Below are positions 32,855-42,061 of a stretch of 64,000 nucleotides of DNA, piece by piece. A program made the position numbers and the translations under genes. Under the pieces are notes generated by a model. It was not told the origin of the DNA. It ran no database searches and saw only the letters and a list, made by a program, of their open reading frames with translations. The stretch spans positions 124,001-188,000 of the forward strand of contig NZ_FOLG01000001.1 in the NCBI RefSeq assembly GCF_900112335.1. The letters run 5' to 3'. Origin of the DNA: Tropicimonas isoalkanivorans. Lineage in GTDB: Bacteria > Pseudomonadota > Alphaproteobacteria > Rhodobacterales > Rhodobacteraceae. How positions within the stretch are numbered: the first letter of the stretch is position 1; every line of letters starts with the position of its first letter.

Positions 32855-34221
32855 GTCATGCTCCCGTCAGGGTCTGAAGGATCGGCCCATCTGAAGAGCC
32901 AGTTCGCGGTCCGCAGAAGCCGCGCGTCCTCTCCACGCGCCGCCACGAGTTGCACTCCCATCGGCAGGCCATTCTCCGCCGTCAGGATCGGAACGGTCAC
33001 GGCCGGCGTGCCGCAGAGCGTCCAGAGGCCGTTGAAGATCGAGTCGCCCGTCGAGCCGAGACCTTCCGGCGCCGGTCCGGGCGCGGCCGGGCATAGGATC
33101 GCGTCGCAGCGCCGGGAGATCTCCTCCAGCCCCGCATTCAGGACGTTCCGCCAATCCAGCGCCGCGAGGTAGTCGCGGGCCGATATGCCGTTGCCCGTCT
33201 CGATGGCGTCCCGCGTTCTGGCGCCAAGCACGTCCGCGCCATCTCTCCCGTAGCGATAGTAGTTCCGGGACATTTCGGCGTGGTTGATCCGGGCCCGCTG
33301 CGGAGCCGCTTCCGCAAAGACGGCCGGCAGGGAGACCTCGAAGACCTGCTCGCCGAGGGCCGCCGCGAGTTCTGCGAAGGCGGCATGCAGTTGCGGGTCC
33401 GCCTCCTCCCATCCCGGCGGCTTGACCAGGGCAAAGACGGGCGCCAGCGGGGGCGCGGCGCGGGTCGTCTCCACCAACCGTGGCGACGGGGCGAGGCTCG
33501 TAGCGGCATCGGCAGGATCGTGGCCGAACAGCACCTCTGCAATCAGCGCGGCACCTTCCGGGTCGCGAGCGAATACACCAACGGTATCGAGGGACTGCGA
33601 TTGCATCAGCACCCCCCGGCGCGGGATGGCGCCGAAGGTGGGTTTGAACCCGGCGATGCCGCAGAAAGACGCCGGGCGGATGACCGAACCGCCGGACTGG
33701 GTGCCGACCGCGAGGGGCACCATCCCGTCCGCAACCGCCGCTGCCGATCCGGACGACGATCCCCCGGGCGTGTGGGCGAGGTTGTGGGGATTACGGGTCC
33801 CTCCGGGGTGCATGAAGGCAAGCTCCGTCGTCACCGTCTTGCCCATGATGATCGCGCCGGCCTGCCGCAGGCGTTCGACCACATACGCATCCTTCAGGGG
33901 CACCCGCCCGGCGTCGAGCCGGCAGCCGTTCTCCGTCGGGATGCGGGCGGTGTCGATGATGTCCTTGATGCCCACGGGCAGACCGTGAAGCGGCCCGATC
34001 GGGCGGCCGGAGGCGCGGTGGGCGTCCAGATGCTTGGCCTGGGCGCGCACGTACTCCGCATCGAGCCAGGCCCAGGCGCCCACGTCGGCCTCCCGCTCCT
34101 CGATCCGGCCGAGGCAGATCTCGGCAAGCTCGGCCGCCTTGAGCGCGCCGGACGCGAGGCGGTCCCGGAGCGCCACGGTGCCGAGGTCTGCCGGCTGGCT
34201 CTCCCGCCGACGGGGTCTCAT
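32851..34221 (-). CDS. Amidase (amidase signature family)
   Basis: A 456-residue hydrolase of the amidase signature family, cleaving carboxylic amides. The Ser-cisSer-Lys triad is visible: K86 in VGIKD, the cis-serine in the glycine/serine-rich TPGGSSSGSA segment (about 155-157), and the nucleophile S179 in GTQSGGSVIRP. The ATG at 34221 follows GGAGG; an alternative at 34236 would overlap the TRAP gene. It lies directly downstream of a TRAP transporter, so it probably acts on an imported amide or is induced by the same substrate. It is not GatA, since gatB/gatC are absent and the length differs. Confidence 0.87.
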   Translation of the reverse strand: MRPRRRESQPADLGTVALRDRLASGALKAAELAEICLGRIEEREADVGAWAWLDAEYVRAQAKHLDAHRASGRPIGPLHGLPVGIKDIIDTARIPTENGCRLDAGRVPLKDAYVVERLRQAGAIIMGKTVTTELAFMHPGGTRNPHNLAHTPGGSSSGSAAAVADGMVPLAVGTQSGGSVIRPASFCGIAGFKPTFGAIPRRGVLMQSQSLDTVGVFARDPEGAALIAEVLFGHDPADAATSLAPSPRLVETTRAAPPLAPVFALVKPPGWEEADPQLHAAFAELAAALGEQVFEVSLPAVFAEAAPQRARINHAEMSRNYYRYGRDGADVLGARTRDAIETGNGISARDYLAALDWRNVLNAGLEEISRRCDAILCPAAPGPAPEGLGSTGDSIFNGLWTLCGTPAVTVPILTAENGLPMGVQLVAARGEDARLLRTANWLFRWADPSDPDGSMT

Positions 34222-34225
34222 GACA

Positions 34226-35644
34226 TCAGCCTCCATAGAACAACTCCGGCAGATAGAAGACGATTTCAGGGAAGACGTACATCAACACCATAGAGACGAT
34301 CACGCAGAACAGGAACGGCATGACGCCGGCAAAGATCTGCGTAAGCCGCACCTCCGGCGGCGCGATCCCCTTGAGATAATAAGCTGACATGGCCATTGGC
34401 GGCGTCAGGAAGCTGGTCTGGAGGTTGAGCGCCACGAGGATGCCGAAGAACAGCGGGTCGATCTCGAAGTACGCCAGCAGCGGCAGGAAGATCGGGACGA
34501 AGATGATGATGATCTCCGACCACTCCAGCGGCCAGCCCAGCAGGAAGATGATGAACTGCGCCATGATCAGGAACTGAATTGGCGTCAGGTTCATGCCCTG
34601 AACGAATTCTGAGATCACATGCTCGCCCCCAAGATAGGAGAACACGGCCGAAAACGTGTAGGAGCCAACGAAGAGCCAGCAGACCATCGCCGTGGTGCGC
34701 ACCGTCAGGTAAACGCTTTCCCGCAGCCGCTGCCATGTCATCGCCCGGTAGAGGAATGCCAGCAGCATCCCTCCCAGGGCTCCGATGGAGGCGGCCTCCG
34801 TCGGGGTTGCGAGACCGAACAGGATGGACCCGAGGACGGACAGGATCAGGAAGGCGAGCGGCAGGAACGACGTCAGGATCATCACCAGCAGCTTGCCAAG
34901 CGGCACGTCGGGAACCTCGTCCGCAGACGGGCGCGGCGCGGACGATGGCTGCAGGATCGCCCGCCCGACCACGTAGACGAGATAGAGCCCGACAAGCGTG
35001 AGCCCCGGCAACAGTGCCCCGGCATAGAGCCGCACGATGGAGACGTTCGACGCCGCCGCGTAGACGATGAGCATGATCGACGGCGGGATCAGGATGCCGA
35101 GCGTCCCGCCCGCGCAGATGATGCCGCTGGCGAAGGACGGCTTGTAGCGCGCCTTCAGCATCGCCGGCAGCGCCAGCAGGCCCATCAGCGTCACCACGGC
35201 GCCGACAATGCCGGTGGCCGTCGCGAACAGCGCGCAGGTGATAAGGGCGGCGACCCCGAGCGAGCCGGGAACGTTCTTCGACGCGATATTCAGCGTCGAG
35301 AACAGTCGGTCGACGATGTTGGCGCGCTCCACGATGTATCCCATGAACAGGAAGAGCGGAACGGCCGTCAGCACCTCGTTCGACATGACCGTGAACGTCT
35401 GGTTCACGAAGAGGTCGAATATTCGGTTGTTGAAAAACCCCTCGAACCAAGTGGACCATTGATCCCACGTCCCGGCGGCCTCATCGAGCCGGTCGAAGTC
35501 CCGCCACATGCGACGCGCGTCGAAATAGGCGTAATAGCCGAATCCGATCCCCATCGCCATGAGCGTGAAGGCGATCGGGAAGCCGAGAAAGACGAAGACA
35601 ATGAAGAGCCCCAGCATCATCAGGGCGACCTGTGGGTCCGTCAT
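34226..35644 (-). CDS. TRAP transporter large permease (DctM type)
   Basis: A 472-residue inner-membrane protein with about 12-13 helices. The family motifs GTLGILIPPSIMLIVYA and GLATPTEAASIGALGG are present. Relative to the usual DctM length (about 425) it carries an insertion near residues 45-90 (RRMWRDFDRLDEAAG region), as in large permeases paired with TakP-like binding proteins. Its ATG overlaps the small-permease stop (ATGA). Confidence 0.93.
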   Translation of the reverse strand: MTDPQVALMMLGLFIVFVFLGFPIAFTLMAMGIGFGYYAYFDARRMWRDFDRLDEAAGTWDQWSTWFEGFFNNRIFDLFVNQTFTVMSNEVLTAVPLFLFMGYIVERANIVDRLFSTLNIASKNVPGSLGVAALITCALFATATGIVGAVVTLMGLLALPAMLKARYKPSFASGIICAGGTLGILIPPSIMLIVYAAASNVSIVRLYAGALLPGLTLVGLYLVYVVGRAILQPSSAPRPSADEVPDVPLGKLLVMILTSFLPLAFLILSVLGSILFGLATPTEAASIGALGGMLLAFLYRAMTWQRLRESVYLTVRTTAMVCWLFVGSYTFSAVFSYLGGEHVISEFVQGMNLTPIQFLIMAQFIIFLLGWPLEWSEIIIIFVPIFLPLLAYFEIDPLFFGILVALNLQTSFLTPPMAMSAYYLKGIAPPEVRLTQIFAGVMPFLFCVIVSMVLMYVFPEIVFYLPELFYGG

Positions 35645-36225
35645 GGGTGGCTGTCCTTTTCGGCCCGGCTGGCCTGTTCCATCAGGAGGTCCTCGGTTTC
35701 GAAGACGTCCTCCTCGGCCTCGATCCATTTGTTCGTGCGAATGGCGATGATGCAGCGCATGACCTGCGCGATCCCCTGGATGAACAGCAGGATGCCGGCG
35801 GCGACGATCACGGTTTTGAACTGATAGATCGGAACGCCCGCCGGGCTGTTCACCGAAACCTCGCCGTATTGCCAGGACCGCGCAGCGTATTTCCACCCGG
35901 CCAGGATCAGCGCCGTCACGCCGGGGAAGAAGAAGATCAGGTAGAGCACGAGGTCTACCTTTGCCTGCGTGCGTGGTTTCCACAGCCGATAGAGAAAGTC
36001 CCCCCGGACATGGCCGCCGCGAGAGAGCGTGTAGGCCCCGCCCATCATGAACAGCGTTCCGTACATGATGAACGAGACGTCCAGCGCCCAGGCAGTTGGC
36101 GAATTCAGGACGTAGCGGACGAAGACCTCGTAGCCGGTGCCGACCGACATGAGGATGATGAGCCACGCGAACGCCTTGCCGAACCACGCCGACAGATTAT
36201 CCGCGAACCGGATGAAACCGATCAT
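35641..36225 (-). CDS. TRAP transporter small permease (DctQ type)
   Basis: A 194-residue protein with four membrane helices, including WALDVSFIMYGTLFMMGGAY and the conserved HVRGDFLY segment of DctQ proteins. It is a partner of the large permease for sodium-driven uptake of organic acids. The ATG at 36225 has a GAAGGAAA site. It is separated from the binding-protein gene by a 70-base spacer with a strong hairpin. Confidence 0.92.
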   Translation of the reverse strand: MIGFIRFADNLSAWFGKAFAWLIILMSVGTGYEVFVRYVLNSPTAWALDVSFIMYGTLFMMGGAYTLSRGGHVRGDFLYRLWKPRTQAKVDLVLYLIFFFPGVTALILAGWKYAARSWQYGEVSVNSPAGVPIYQFKTVIVAAGILLFIQGIAQVMRCIIAIRTNKWIEAEEDVFETEDLLMEQASRAEKDSHP

Positions 36226-36250
36226 GGGATTTCCTTCGAGGATCACGGTG

Positions 36251-36274
36251 CCCCCGGCGCAGGTCCGCCGGGGG
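36251..36274 (-). promoter_or_regulatory. Intercistronic hairpin after the TRAP binding-protein gene
   Basis: Perfect 9-bp stem CCCCCGGCG (36251-36259) and CGCCGGGGG (36266-36274) with a 6-base loop, placed between the dctP-type stop and the dctQ-type start. Same arrangement as the sugar ABC and glycerol ABC operons of this window. Confidence 0.65.
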
Positions 36275-36295
36275 TCATCCGAAGTGGCCTGAACC

Positions 36296-37426
36296 TCAGA
36301 GCTTCAGCTTGCCCGGGAAGAAGTGCTCGTAGGCGAGCGCGTAGTCCGGCGCGTTCATCAGCTCGTAGAACGCGACCTGTTCGGCCCATTCGCGCTGGCT
36401 TGCCACGCAGCGCTTGAAGAAGTCGTCCTCCTCCAGCCCCGGCAGAAGTTCCGACCAGGCGTTGATCTGGGCGTCGAGGATCTCCTTGGGGGTACGACGC
36501 ACGGTGACCCCGGCTTCGTTCTGGAGCCACTGGAGATCCGCGGAGTACCGCCGCATCGCCTTGGACGTGTTTGCCGTGGCCGATGCCTCGACGCCGTACT
36601 TCAGGATCGCCTGAAGATCAGGGTCAAGATCCTCGAAGCTGAAGCGGTTGAACAGGAATTCGAACTGCTCCGCCGCCTGGTGATAGGAGGACAGGTAGTA
36701 GTTCTTGGCCACGTCCTGCGCGCCGAAATCCTTGTCCGACGACGGGTTGTTGAACTCGAAGGCGTCGATCACGCCGCGTTCCATCGCCGGCACGATCTCG
36801 CCGCCGGGGAGCTGCGCCACGGACATGCCCATGGACTGGAACAGGTCCGCCGCGAGGCCCACCGTGCGGTACTTGAAGCCCTCGATGTCGGCGACCGAGT
36901 TGACCTCACCCTTGAACCACCCGAAGGGCTGCGCGAACATCGGGAAGCCGAGGAAGCCGATGACGTCCAGCCCCATGATGTCCTGCGTCAGTTCGCGGTA
37001 AAGCTCGGCCCCGCCGCCCTCGTAGAACCAGCCGAGCATCGCGGTCGACGAGGCCCCGAAGACGGGCCCCGTGCCGAATAGCGACGCGGCCTTGTTTTTG
37101 CCGTACCAGTAGGCCGAAACAGAATGCGCGGCGTCTAGAATACCGTCGTTGACGGCGTCCATCACCTGGAACGCGGCCACGACCGCGCCCGCCGGCAGAA
37201 GGTCGATCTTGAGCCGGCCGCCAGACATTTCCTCGACACGGTTCACGTAGTCCTGCGCGAATTCCTGCCAGATGTTGGAGGCCGACCACGACGTTTGCAT
37301 CTTCAATACGATGGGGGCCTGTGCCAGCACCGCGGGCGCCGCGAGCGCGCTGCCGGCCACTGCGCCGCCGGCGATTGCGGATTTCTTCAAAAACGACCGG
37401 CGGCCGAAAGTCTTGGTGTCCGTCAT
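36296..37426 (-). CDS. TRAP transporter substrate-binding protein (DctP family, TakP-like)
   Basis: A 376-residue periplasmic protein with a Tat-type leader (RRSFLKK at about 9-15, cleavage near VLAQA). The mature part follows the TakP 2-oxoacid-binding pattern: KMQTSWSAS, VVAAFQVMDAVNDGILDAAHS, YWYGKNKA and PGGEIVPAMERGVIDAFE. A 2-oxo or related monocarboxylate ligand is therefore likely, but the adjacent amidase suggests the natural substrate might be an amide-derived acid. The ATG follows GGGAGGA. Upstream is a 561-base gap that must hold the operon promoter. Confidence 0.91.
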   Translation of the reverse strand: MTDTKTFGRRSFLKKSAIAGGAVAGSALAAPAVLAQAPIVLKMQTSWSASNIWQEFAQDYVNRVEEMSGGRLKIDLLPAGAVVAAFQVMDAVNDGILDAAHSVSAYWYGKNKAASLFGTGPVFGASSTAMLGWFYEGGGAELYRELTQDIMGLDVIGFLGFPMFAQPFGWFKGEVNSVADIEGFKYRTVGLAADLFQSMGMSVAQLPGGEIVPAMERGVIDAFEFNNPSSDKDFGAQDVAKNYYLSSYHQAAEQFEFLFNRFSFEDLDPDLQAILKYGVEASATANTSKAMRRYSADLQWLQNEAGVTVRRTPKEILDAQINAWSELLPGLEEDDFFKRCVASQREWAEQVAFYELMNAPDYALAYEHFFPGKLKL

Positions 37427-37987
37427 CTGTTTCCTCCCTGGATGACTTGCCAATTTCCGTTTCTTGGGGGGCTTGATGCCAGGGTTCGGCCGCTTTGAAC
37501 GACGCCGAACCGCTTTTCTTCCGACGGCACGCCCCCATGTCGTGCCTGATCGGAATGCTGTCTCCTATCTGATCAATGTCGGTCTTTTCGCCCGGTGCTG
37601 CGCACAAACACGCACGTACGGTCCTCCCTGTGAACGGTCTCTCGGCCGGAGCTGCGTGCTGCGAATGAGCAACTGCCAAGCGCGCGCGACGTCTGGTGCC
37701 GAAGACGACCTGTGCTCTTTTTATTCTTAGCTGATGCCTCTCACCCGGTTCGCGAGGGCGTCGCCCGTCTGGCCGGTCCGACTTGCCAGTGACCGTCGCG
37801 TGCGCCGAATTCCTCCCAACGCCGCGCCGATGCCCGGGCCCTGGCGCGTTCTCCTCCCTCAATGTCTCCCACGACAGGTTGTCCGGACTCTTGCCCTCGG
37901 GTCAAGAACAACATTTTCGAATATATGGTGTAGATCAGCCGAACCTGGACGGAACGGACAGCGTGGCCCATTCTGCGGTGCGCGCCG
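37427..37987. other. 561-base gap without a recognisable gene
   Basis: Lies between the leftward TRAP operon and the end of the leftward M20 hydrolase gene. Short open frames on both strands lack ribosome-binding sites and family-like sequence. It contains an A/T-rich patch near 37905-37935 and a T-rich stretch near 37715-37728, either of which could be promoter DNA for the TRAP operon. A decayed regulator gene cannot be excluded. Confidence 0.5.
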
Positions 37988-39169
37988 TCAGAACAATTCG
38001 CTGCGCAGGCATCGGATGAAAATACCGGCGCCGGTCGCAATGAGTGCGTCCGGGAAATCGTAGTCGGGACTGTGCAGCGCGGGGCAATCCACGCCCGACC
38101 CAAGCAGCATCATGGCCGCGTTCGCGCCATCCCCGAAGCGGCCGAAATCCTCCGAGGCGCGCATGGGCAGTCCGGCCTTTCCCGTGGGAACCCCTTCCGC
38201 CTCAAGGGCGCGGGCTAGCAGGCGCGTCGCCGCCGGCGCGTTCTCGCAATGGCGGAACACGTCGTGATAGCTGACCTTCCACGTCAGTCCTGCCCCGTCC
38301 GCAGCCTCGGCAACCGCCTGCTCCGCGCGTGCGACAAGTGCGTCCATGCCAGCGTCCCGCTGCGTGCGCAGCGTCGCCCAGATTTCTGCCCTCCCGGGAG
38401 CGACCCCGAAAGCCGGCTCCCCGACCCGCGCGTGCGTCACGGTCACCAGCGAAAAGTCGGGATCGGCTTGCGACCCGCCGGTCCCGAGGTCAGTCAGCAG
38501 CGACATGAGCCGAGCCACGGCGGGCACCGGCGAGCGGCCCGTTTCTGGCTGGGACGCATGCGCGGTCCGCCCGTTCAGCACGATCTTCATCCCACGCGAC
38601 GCGCAATTCATGATGCCTTCGTCCAGCACCGCATGGCCCAGCGGAACACCGGGCATGTTGTGCAGCGCCAGCGCAAAATCCGGCGACAGGGTACGGAAAC
38701 GCGGATCGGCAATCACCCGTTCCGCCCCCGACCCATCCTCCTCGGCCGGTTGAAAGAGCAGGACGACCCGCCCCCTGGCAGGACGGTTCCGACCCAGCCA
38801 TCGACCGACCCCCGCCAGAATGGCCATGTGGCCGTCGTGACCGCATAGATGCGCCTTGCCGGCGACCTTCGAGCGGTGGGCAACCTCGCCAAGCTCCTCA
38901 ATTGGCAGCCCGTCCAACTCGCAACGCAGAAGGATGCAAGGACCATCGGCGCGGCCCTCAAAGACGGCGGCGACTCCGTGGCCGCCCAGTTCCGTGATGA
39001 CCCGGTCCGGTTCCGTGTGGCCCAGCATGTCGGCCACGCGCCGCGCGGTCTCGGCCTCTTCGCCGGACAGGTCGGGGCGGCGATGAAGCGCGCGGCGCCA
39101 CTCCGTCAGGTCGGCAATATCGCGGTCACAGAGGACGTTGGACTCGCGCGGTGTGTCGTTTGCAGTCAT
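37988..39169 (-). CDS. M20 family amidohydrolase (hippurate hydrolase/IAA-amino acid hydrolase type)
   Basis: A 393-residue metallo-amidohydrolase. The M20D metal motifs are present: LCGHDGH (about residues 108-114), QPAEEDGSGA with the catalytic glutamate, ALHNMPG and the C-terminal LHSPDYDFPD. The usual RADMDALP is altered to RCELDGLP here. The dimerisation domain is intact (ASRGMKIVLNGRTAHASQPETG). The family removes N-acyl groups from amino acids. I start it at 39169 (MTANDTP), as upstream sequence is not family-like. It may degrade amide substrates together with the amidase nearby, though a large gap separates them. Confidence 0.87.
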   Translation of the reverse strand: MTANDTPRESNVLCDRDIADLTEWRRALHRRPDLSGEEAETARRVADMLGHTEPDRVITELGGHGVAAVFEGRADGPCILLRCELDGLPIEELGEVAHRSKVAGKAHLCGHDGHMAILAGVGRWLGRNRPARGRVVLLFQPAEEDGSGAERVIADPRFRTLSPDFALALHNMPGVPLGHAVLDEGIMNCASRGMKIVLNGRTAHASQPETGRSPVPAVARLMSLLTDLGTGGSQADPDFSLVTVTHARVGEPAFGVAPGRAEIWATLRTQRDAGMDALVARAEQAVAEAADGAGLTWKVSYHDVFRHCENAPAATRLLARALEAEGVPTGKAGLPMRASEDFGRFGDGANAAMMLLGSGVDCPALHSPDYDFPDALIATGAGIFIRCLRSELF

Positions 39170-39429
39170 GCCGAAACCATAGGACCTTTGCCTGCATCGG
39201 AAACCCCAAACAAAGCGCACAGGGCCTCGCGACATCGTGCCGTTGTATCGGGGGCCGGGAGTCCCGATATCGGGAAGGTCCGGTGACAGGTATTCGCGGG
39301 TAGTCGTGGTAGATCATCTCGCGAGTCGATAGGAACGTCGTCACCACATGCGCCCAACTCCGGATGACGGGGTGGGGGCGCGAGATGGGCTGATTGCCTG
39401 TGCCCCTACAAGCCTAAGGAGGCTTCGCC

Positions 39430-40392
39430 ATGAGCTGGAACCCGACCCTTGCGCCCGACTGCCCCGACAGCGTGGGCCTGGATGCGATCGAAACCACGAT
39501 CATCCCGCGTGCCCGCGATATCGGTGGCTTTGAAGTGCGCCGCGCCCTGCCCTCACCCAGGCGGCAGATGGTGGGGCCGTTCATCTTCTTCGACCAGGTG
39601 GGTCCGGCAGAGTTCATCACCGAGGGCGGCATCGACGTCCGCCCGCATCCGCATATCGGCCTCGGTACGGTGACTTACCTCTACCAGGGCGAGTTCGAAC
39701 ACCGTGACAGCCTCGGCACGCATCAGATGATCTACCCCGGCGAGGTCAACTGGATGCTGGCAGGCAACGGCGTCACCCATTCGGAACGTACGAGTGCCGA
39801 GACCCGGGCAACCCGTCACAAGCTGTTCGGTATTCAGACATGGGTCGCCCTGCCCGAGGACCGGGAGGACATGGCGCCCGACTTCGAGCATCACCGGCAG
39901 GAGGCCCTGCCCCTGCTTTCCGAGAATGGCGCCAGCGCTCGGCTGATCCTGGGGTCGGCGTGGGGCGAGCGGTCGCCCGTCACGATGCAGTCCGAGATCT
40001 TCTACGCCGACGTGACGCTCACACCGGGCGCGCATTTCCCGCTGCCCGACGATCATGAGGACCGCGGGATTTATGTCACCGAGGGTGAGATCGAGATTGC
40101 CGGCGAGACCTTCGAAGCCGGCCGGATGATGGTGTTCCGCCCCGGGGACCGTATCTCCGTTCGCGCGGGGGCACAGGGCGCGCGCCTCATGGCGCTCGGT
40201 GGCGAAACGCTGAACGGACCGCGCTACATCTGGTGGAACTTCGTCTCGTCTTCTCCGGACAGGATCGAGGAGGCGAAGGCCGCCTGGAAGGAGGCGAACT
40301 GGTCCGACGGACCCTTCAAGCTGCCCCCGGGCGACGACTCGGAGTTCATCCCGATCACGCCGGAACTGGAGAGGTTGAAGCTGAAACGCTGA
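39430..40392 (+). CDS. Pirin family protein
   Basis: A 320-residue bicupin. The N-terminal cupin has the metal-binding pattern RPHPHIGLGTVTYLYQGE, with histidines near residues 73-75, and the pirin signature GEVNWMLAGNGVTHSE. Some bacterial pirins have quercetin 2,3-dioxygenase activity; others regulate enzymes, so the role here is open. A strong AAGGAGG site precedes the ATG. It appears to be a single-gene unit, convergent with the TPR protein gene. Confidence 0.9.
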   Translation: MSWNPTLAPDCPDSVGLDAIETTIIPRARDIGGFEVRRALPSPRRQMVGPFIFFDQVGPAEFITEGGIDVRPHPHIGLGTVTYLYQGEFEHRDSLGTHQMIYPGEVNWMLAGNGVTHSERTSAETRATRHKLFGIQTWVALPEDREDMAPDFEHHRQEALPLLSENGASARLILGSAWGERSPVTMQSEIFYADVTLTPGAHFPLPDDHEDRGIYVTEGEIEIAGETFEAGRMMVFRPGDRISVRAGAQGARLMALGGETLNGPRYIWWNFVSSSPDRIEEAKAAWKEANWSDGPFKLPPGDDSEFIPITPELERLKLKR

Positions 40393-40447
40393 CCTTTGCG
40401 GCGCTGTCGCCAATACCGAACGCTGCGTGCCAGGCGTGCCCCGCTGT

Positions 40448-40464
40448 GAGGGAAACGATCCCTC
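40448..40464. terminator. Weak hairpin between convergent pirin and TPR genes
   Basis: GAGGGA (40448-40453) pairs with TCCCTC (40459-40464) across a 5-base loop, with partial extension outward. No U-run; a weak or Rho-assisted terminator at best. Confidence 0.3.
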
Positions 40465-40500
40465 CACTGGTGCGCGCTCCTGGCAGCGCGGCGGCGTGCT

Positions 40501-41862
40501 TCACTGCTCTGCCTGACCCCCGCTCCAACCGAGGCTCCGCAGCCGATCGAGGACCGCATCGGCATTGGCCTTTTCGCTGTGGATTCCATACAGCATCGAC
40601 GCGACCGGCGCATTCGGCCAGGCCCGGTCCAACTCGTTGAGTTTACGGAGCGCTCCCTTGTCATCGCCGAGCGCCGAAAGGCAGGCTGCCTGGTACGCCA
40701 GCGAGGGCGCGCTCAGGGGATCGCCCATCGCTGCCGCTTCGACAAAAGCATCGTAGGCGACCCGATAGTTGCCAAGATGATAGTTCGCCGCCGCGAAGAT
40801 GTTGCGGTTCGCAAAACGCTGATGGCTGCCGACCCGCGCCTGTCCGCCATCCACGGCCTTCAAGGCCTGCTCGAAGTCGCCGGTGAACAGGGCAATGGTA
40901 CCGACGAGATCGAGGATCTGAGCGTTGTCGGAGTCCAGTTGCTCGGCCAGAGCGGCCAGCCTCATGGCTTCGTCGAAATCCCGCGAGGCGAAGGCGGTCC
41001 AAGCCAGTGCGGACTGGGTCCAGGCCTGCGCGGGCGCAAGACGCAAAGCGGTGTCGGCCGCCTCCCGCGACCGCGAGACCAATGCCGCCCGGCTTTCGGG
41101 ATCGGGCGACAGGATCGCGCGGGTGCTGAGAACGTAAGAAAGCCCGGCATAGCCGCCGTAGTAGTCCGGATCGAGTTCTATGACACGCTCGAAGACGGAC
41201 GTGAGCAAGGTCTGCCGGGGAAGGTCGAAGATCGGGAAGATCATGCTCTGCGCTTGCTCGGCGAGGGTCATCGCCTCAAGCGCGGCGGGAGACTTTTCGA
41301 AGATGGCCGAACGTTGGGCCTTCTTGCCGTTGGATGTCGCCTGCCCAGACCCACCGATCATGGCGGGGTCGAGTAACGCCACCTTTTTGGAAGGGTCCGG
41401 AGAAAAGACCAGCATCAGCCCCACGCCGACGAACGTGCCGAGCGCGAAGAGGCCCGCATAGATGGCCGCCCGCGCGGTCGTGCTTCGCAGGGGTGAGGAG
41501 TGCGGCACCGCGTGCGTCTCGAAACGCGGTCGGTAGCTGCCCGGGTCGAGCACAAGCTGGACCGGATCCGATGCACCGATCGTTGCGTAATACTGGTCGA
41601 GTTGCTGACGCAGGCGGCGCGCATCCACGCGGACGATGTTTTCGGGGTCTCCATCGCTCCCAGTGCTCCGGCCATAGACGTCCTGGGCGATGGTCTTTCC
41701 GCGAATGCCACCGCCCCGCCCGGCGAGGTCCTCCTCCACGACATAGGTCAGGAAATCGCGGAGCCTGCCCGCGCTCTGGAATCCGGGCGACGCGAGGATC
41801 CGCTCCAGCGCGGACTTCCTGGCGTCCGGCGGTATCGCCGATTGTGGCCGGTCGTCTTTCAT
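40501..41862 (-). CDS. Membrane-anchored TPR protein with regulator-like N-terminus
   Basis: A 453-residue protein. Residues 15-115 (ALERILASPGFQ, LRDFLTYVVEEDL, GKTIAQDVYGR, NIVRVDARRLRQQLDQYY) form an N-terminal domain found in many alphaproteobacterial TPR and adenylate-cyclase-like proteins and resembling a winged helix. A single membrane helix lies at about 132-154. The C-terminal part holds several TPR-like repeats, presumably in the periplasm if the N-terminus is cytoplasmic. It may sense envelope signals and bind DNA, like membrane-integrated regulators, but this is inference. The divergent region to the MBL gene contains a cluster of GTGA/TCAC dyads. Confidence 0.72.
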   Translation of the reverse strand: MKDDRPQSAIPPDARKSALERILASPGFQSAGRLRDFLTYVVEEDLAGRGGGIRGKTIAQDVYGRSTGSDGDPENIVRVDARRLRQQLDQYYATIGASDPVQLVLDPGSYRPRFETHAVPHSSPLRSTTARAAIYAGLFALGTFVGVGLMLVFSPDPSKKVALLDPAMIGGSGQATSNGKKAQRSAIFEKSPAALEAMTLAEQAQSMIFPIFDLPRQTLLTSVFERVIELDPDYYGGYAGLSYVLSTRAILSPDPESRAALVSRSREAADTALRLAPAQAWTQSALAWTAFASRDFDEAMRLAALAEQLDSDNAQILDLVGTIALFTGDFEQALKAVDGGQARVGSHQRFANRNIFAAANYHLGNYRVAYDAFVEAAAMGDPLSAPSLAYQAACLSALGDDKGALRKLNELDRAWPNAPVASMLYGIHSEKANADAVLDRLRSLGWSGGQAEQ

Positions 41863-41907
41863 CGTCGCCCGCCTCGGCAAAGTTGCCCGCCCATTCTTGC
41901 CTTGTTT

Positions 41908-41942
41908 CACGCGTGAGTCACGCAAGGAGTCACCGTGACTCC
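41908..41942. promoter_or_regulatory. Cluster of GTGA/TCAC dyads
   Basis: Three overlapping or adjacent symmetric elements in 35 bases: CACGCGTG (41908-41915), GCGTGA-G-TCACGC (41911-41923) and GGAGTCAC-C-GTGACTCC (41926-41942). They lie between the divergent TPR-regulator and MBL genes. Such density suggests a multimeric operator; binding is not shown. Confidence 0.5.
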
Positions 41943-42061
41943 GTTACATGCGGCGCATTGATCGGGAACCATTGGGCAAGGCTCATTCCGTTCCGGCCAC
42001 CTGGTGCCGCCACGCCGGCAGCGCGCGGGCCGGAGAGCCAACACCAAGGGAGGACCCTAAG

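Noticed and set aside
32851-34221. Amidase considered as GatA of the Glu-tRNA amidotransferase
   Set aside because: No gatB or gatC nearby, and the operon context is a TRAP transporter.
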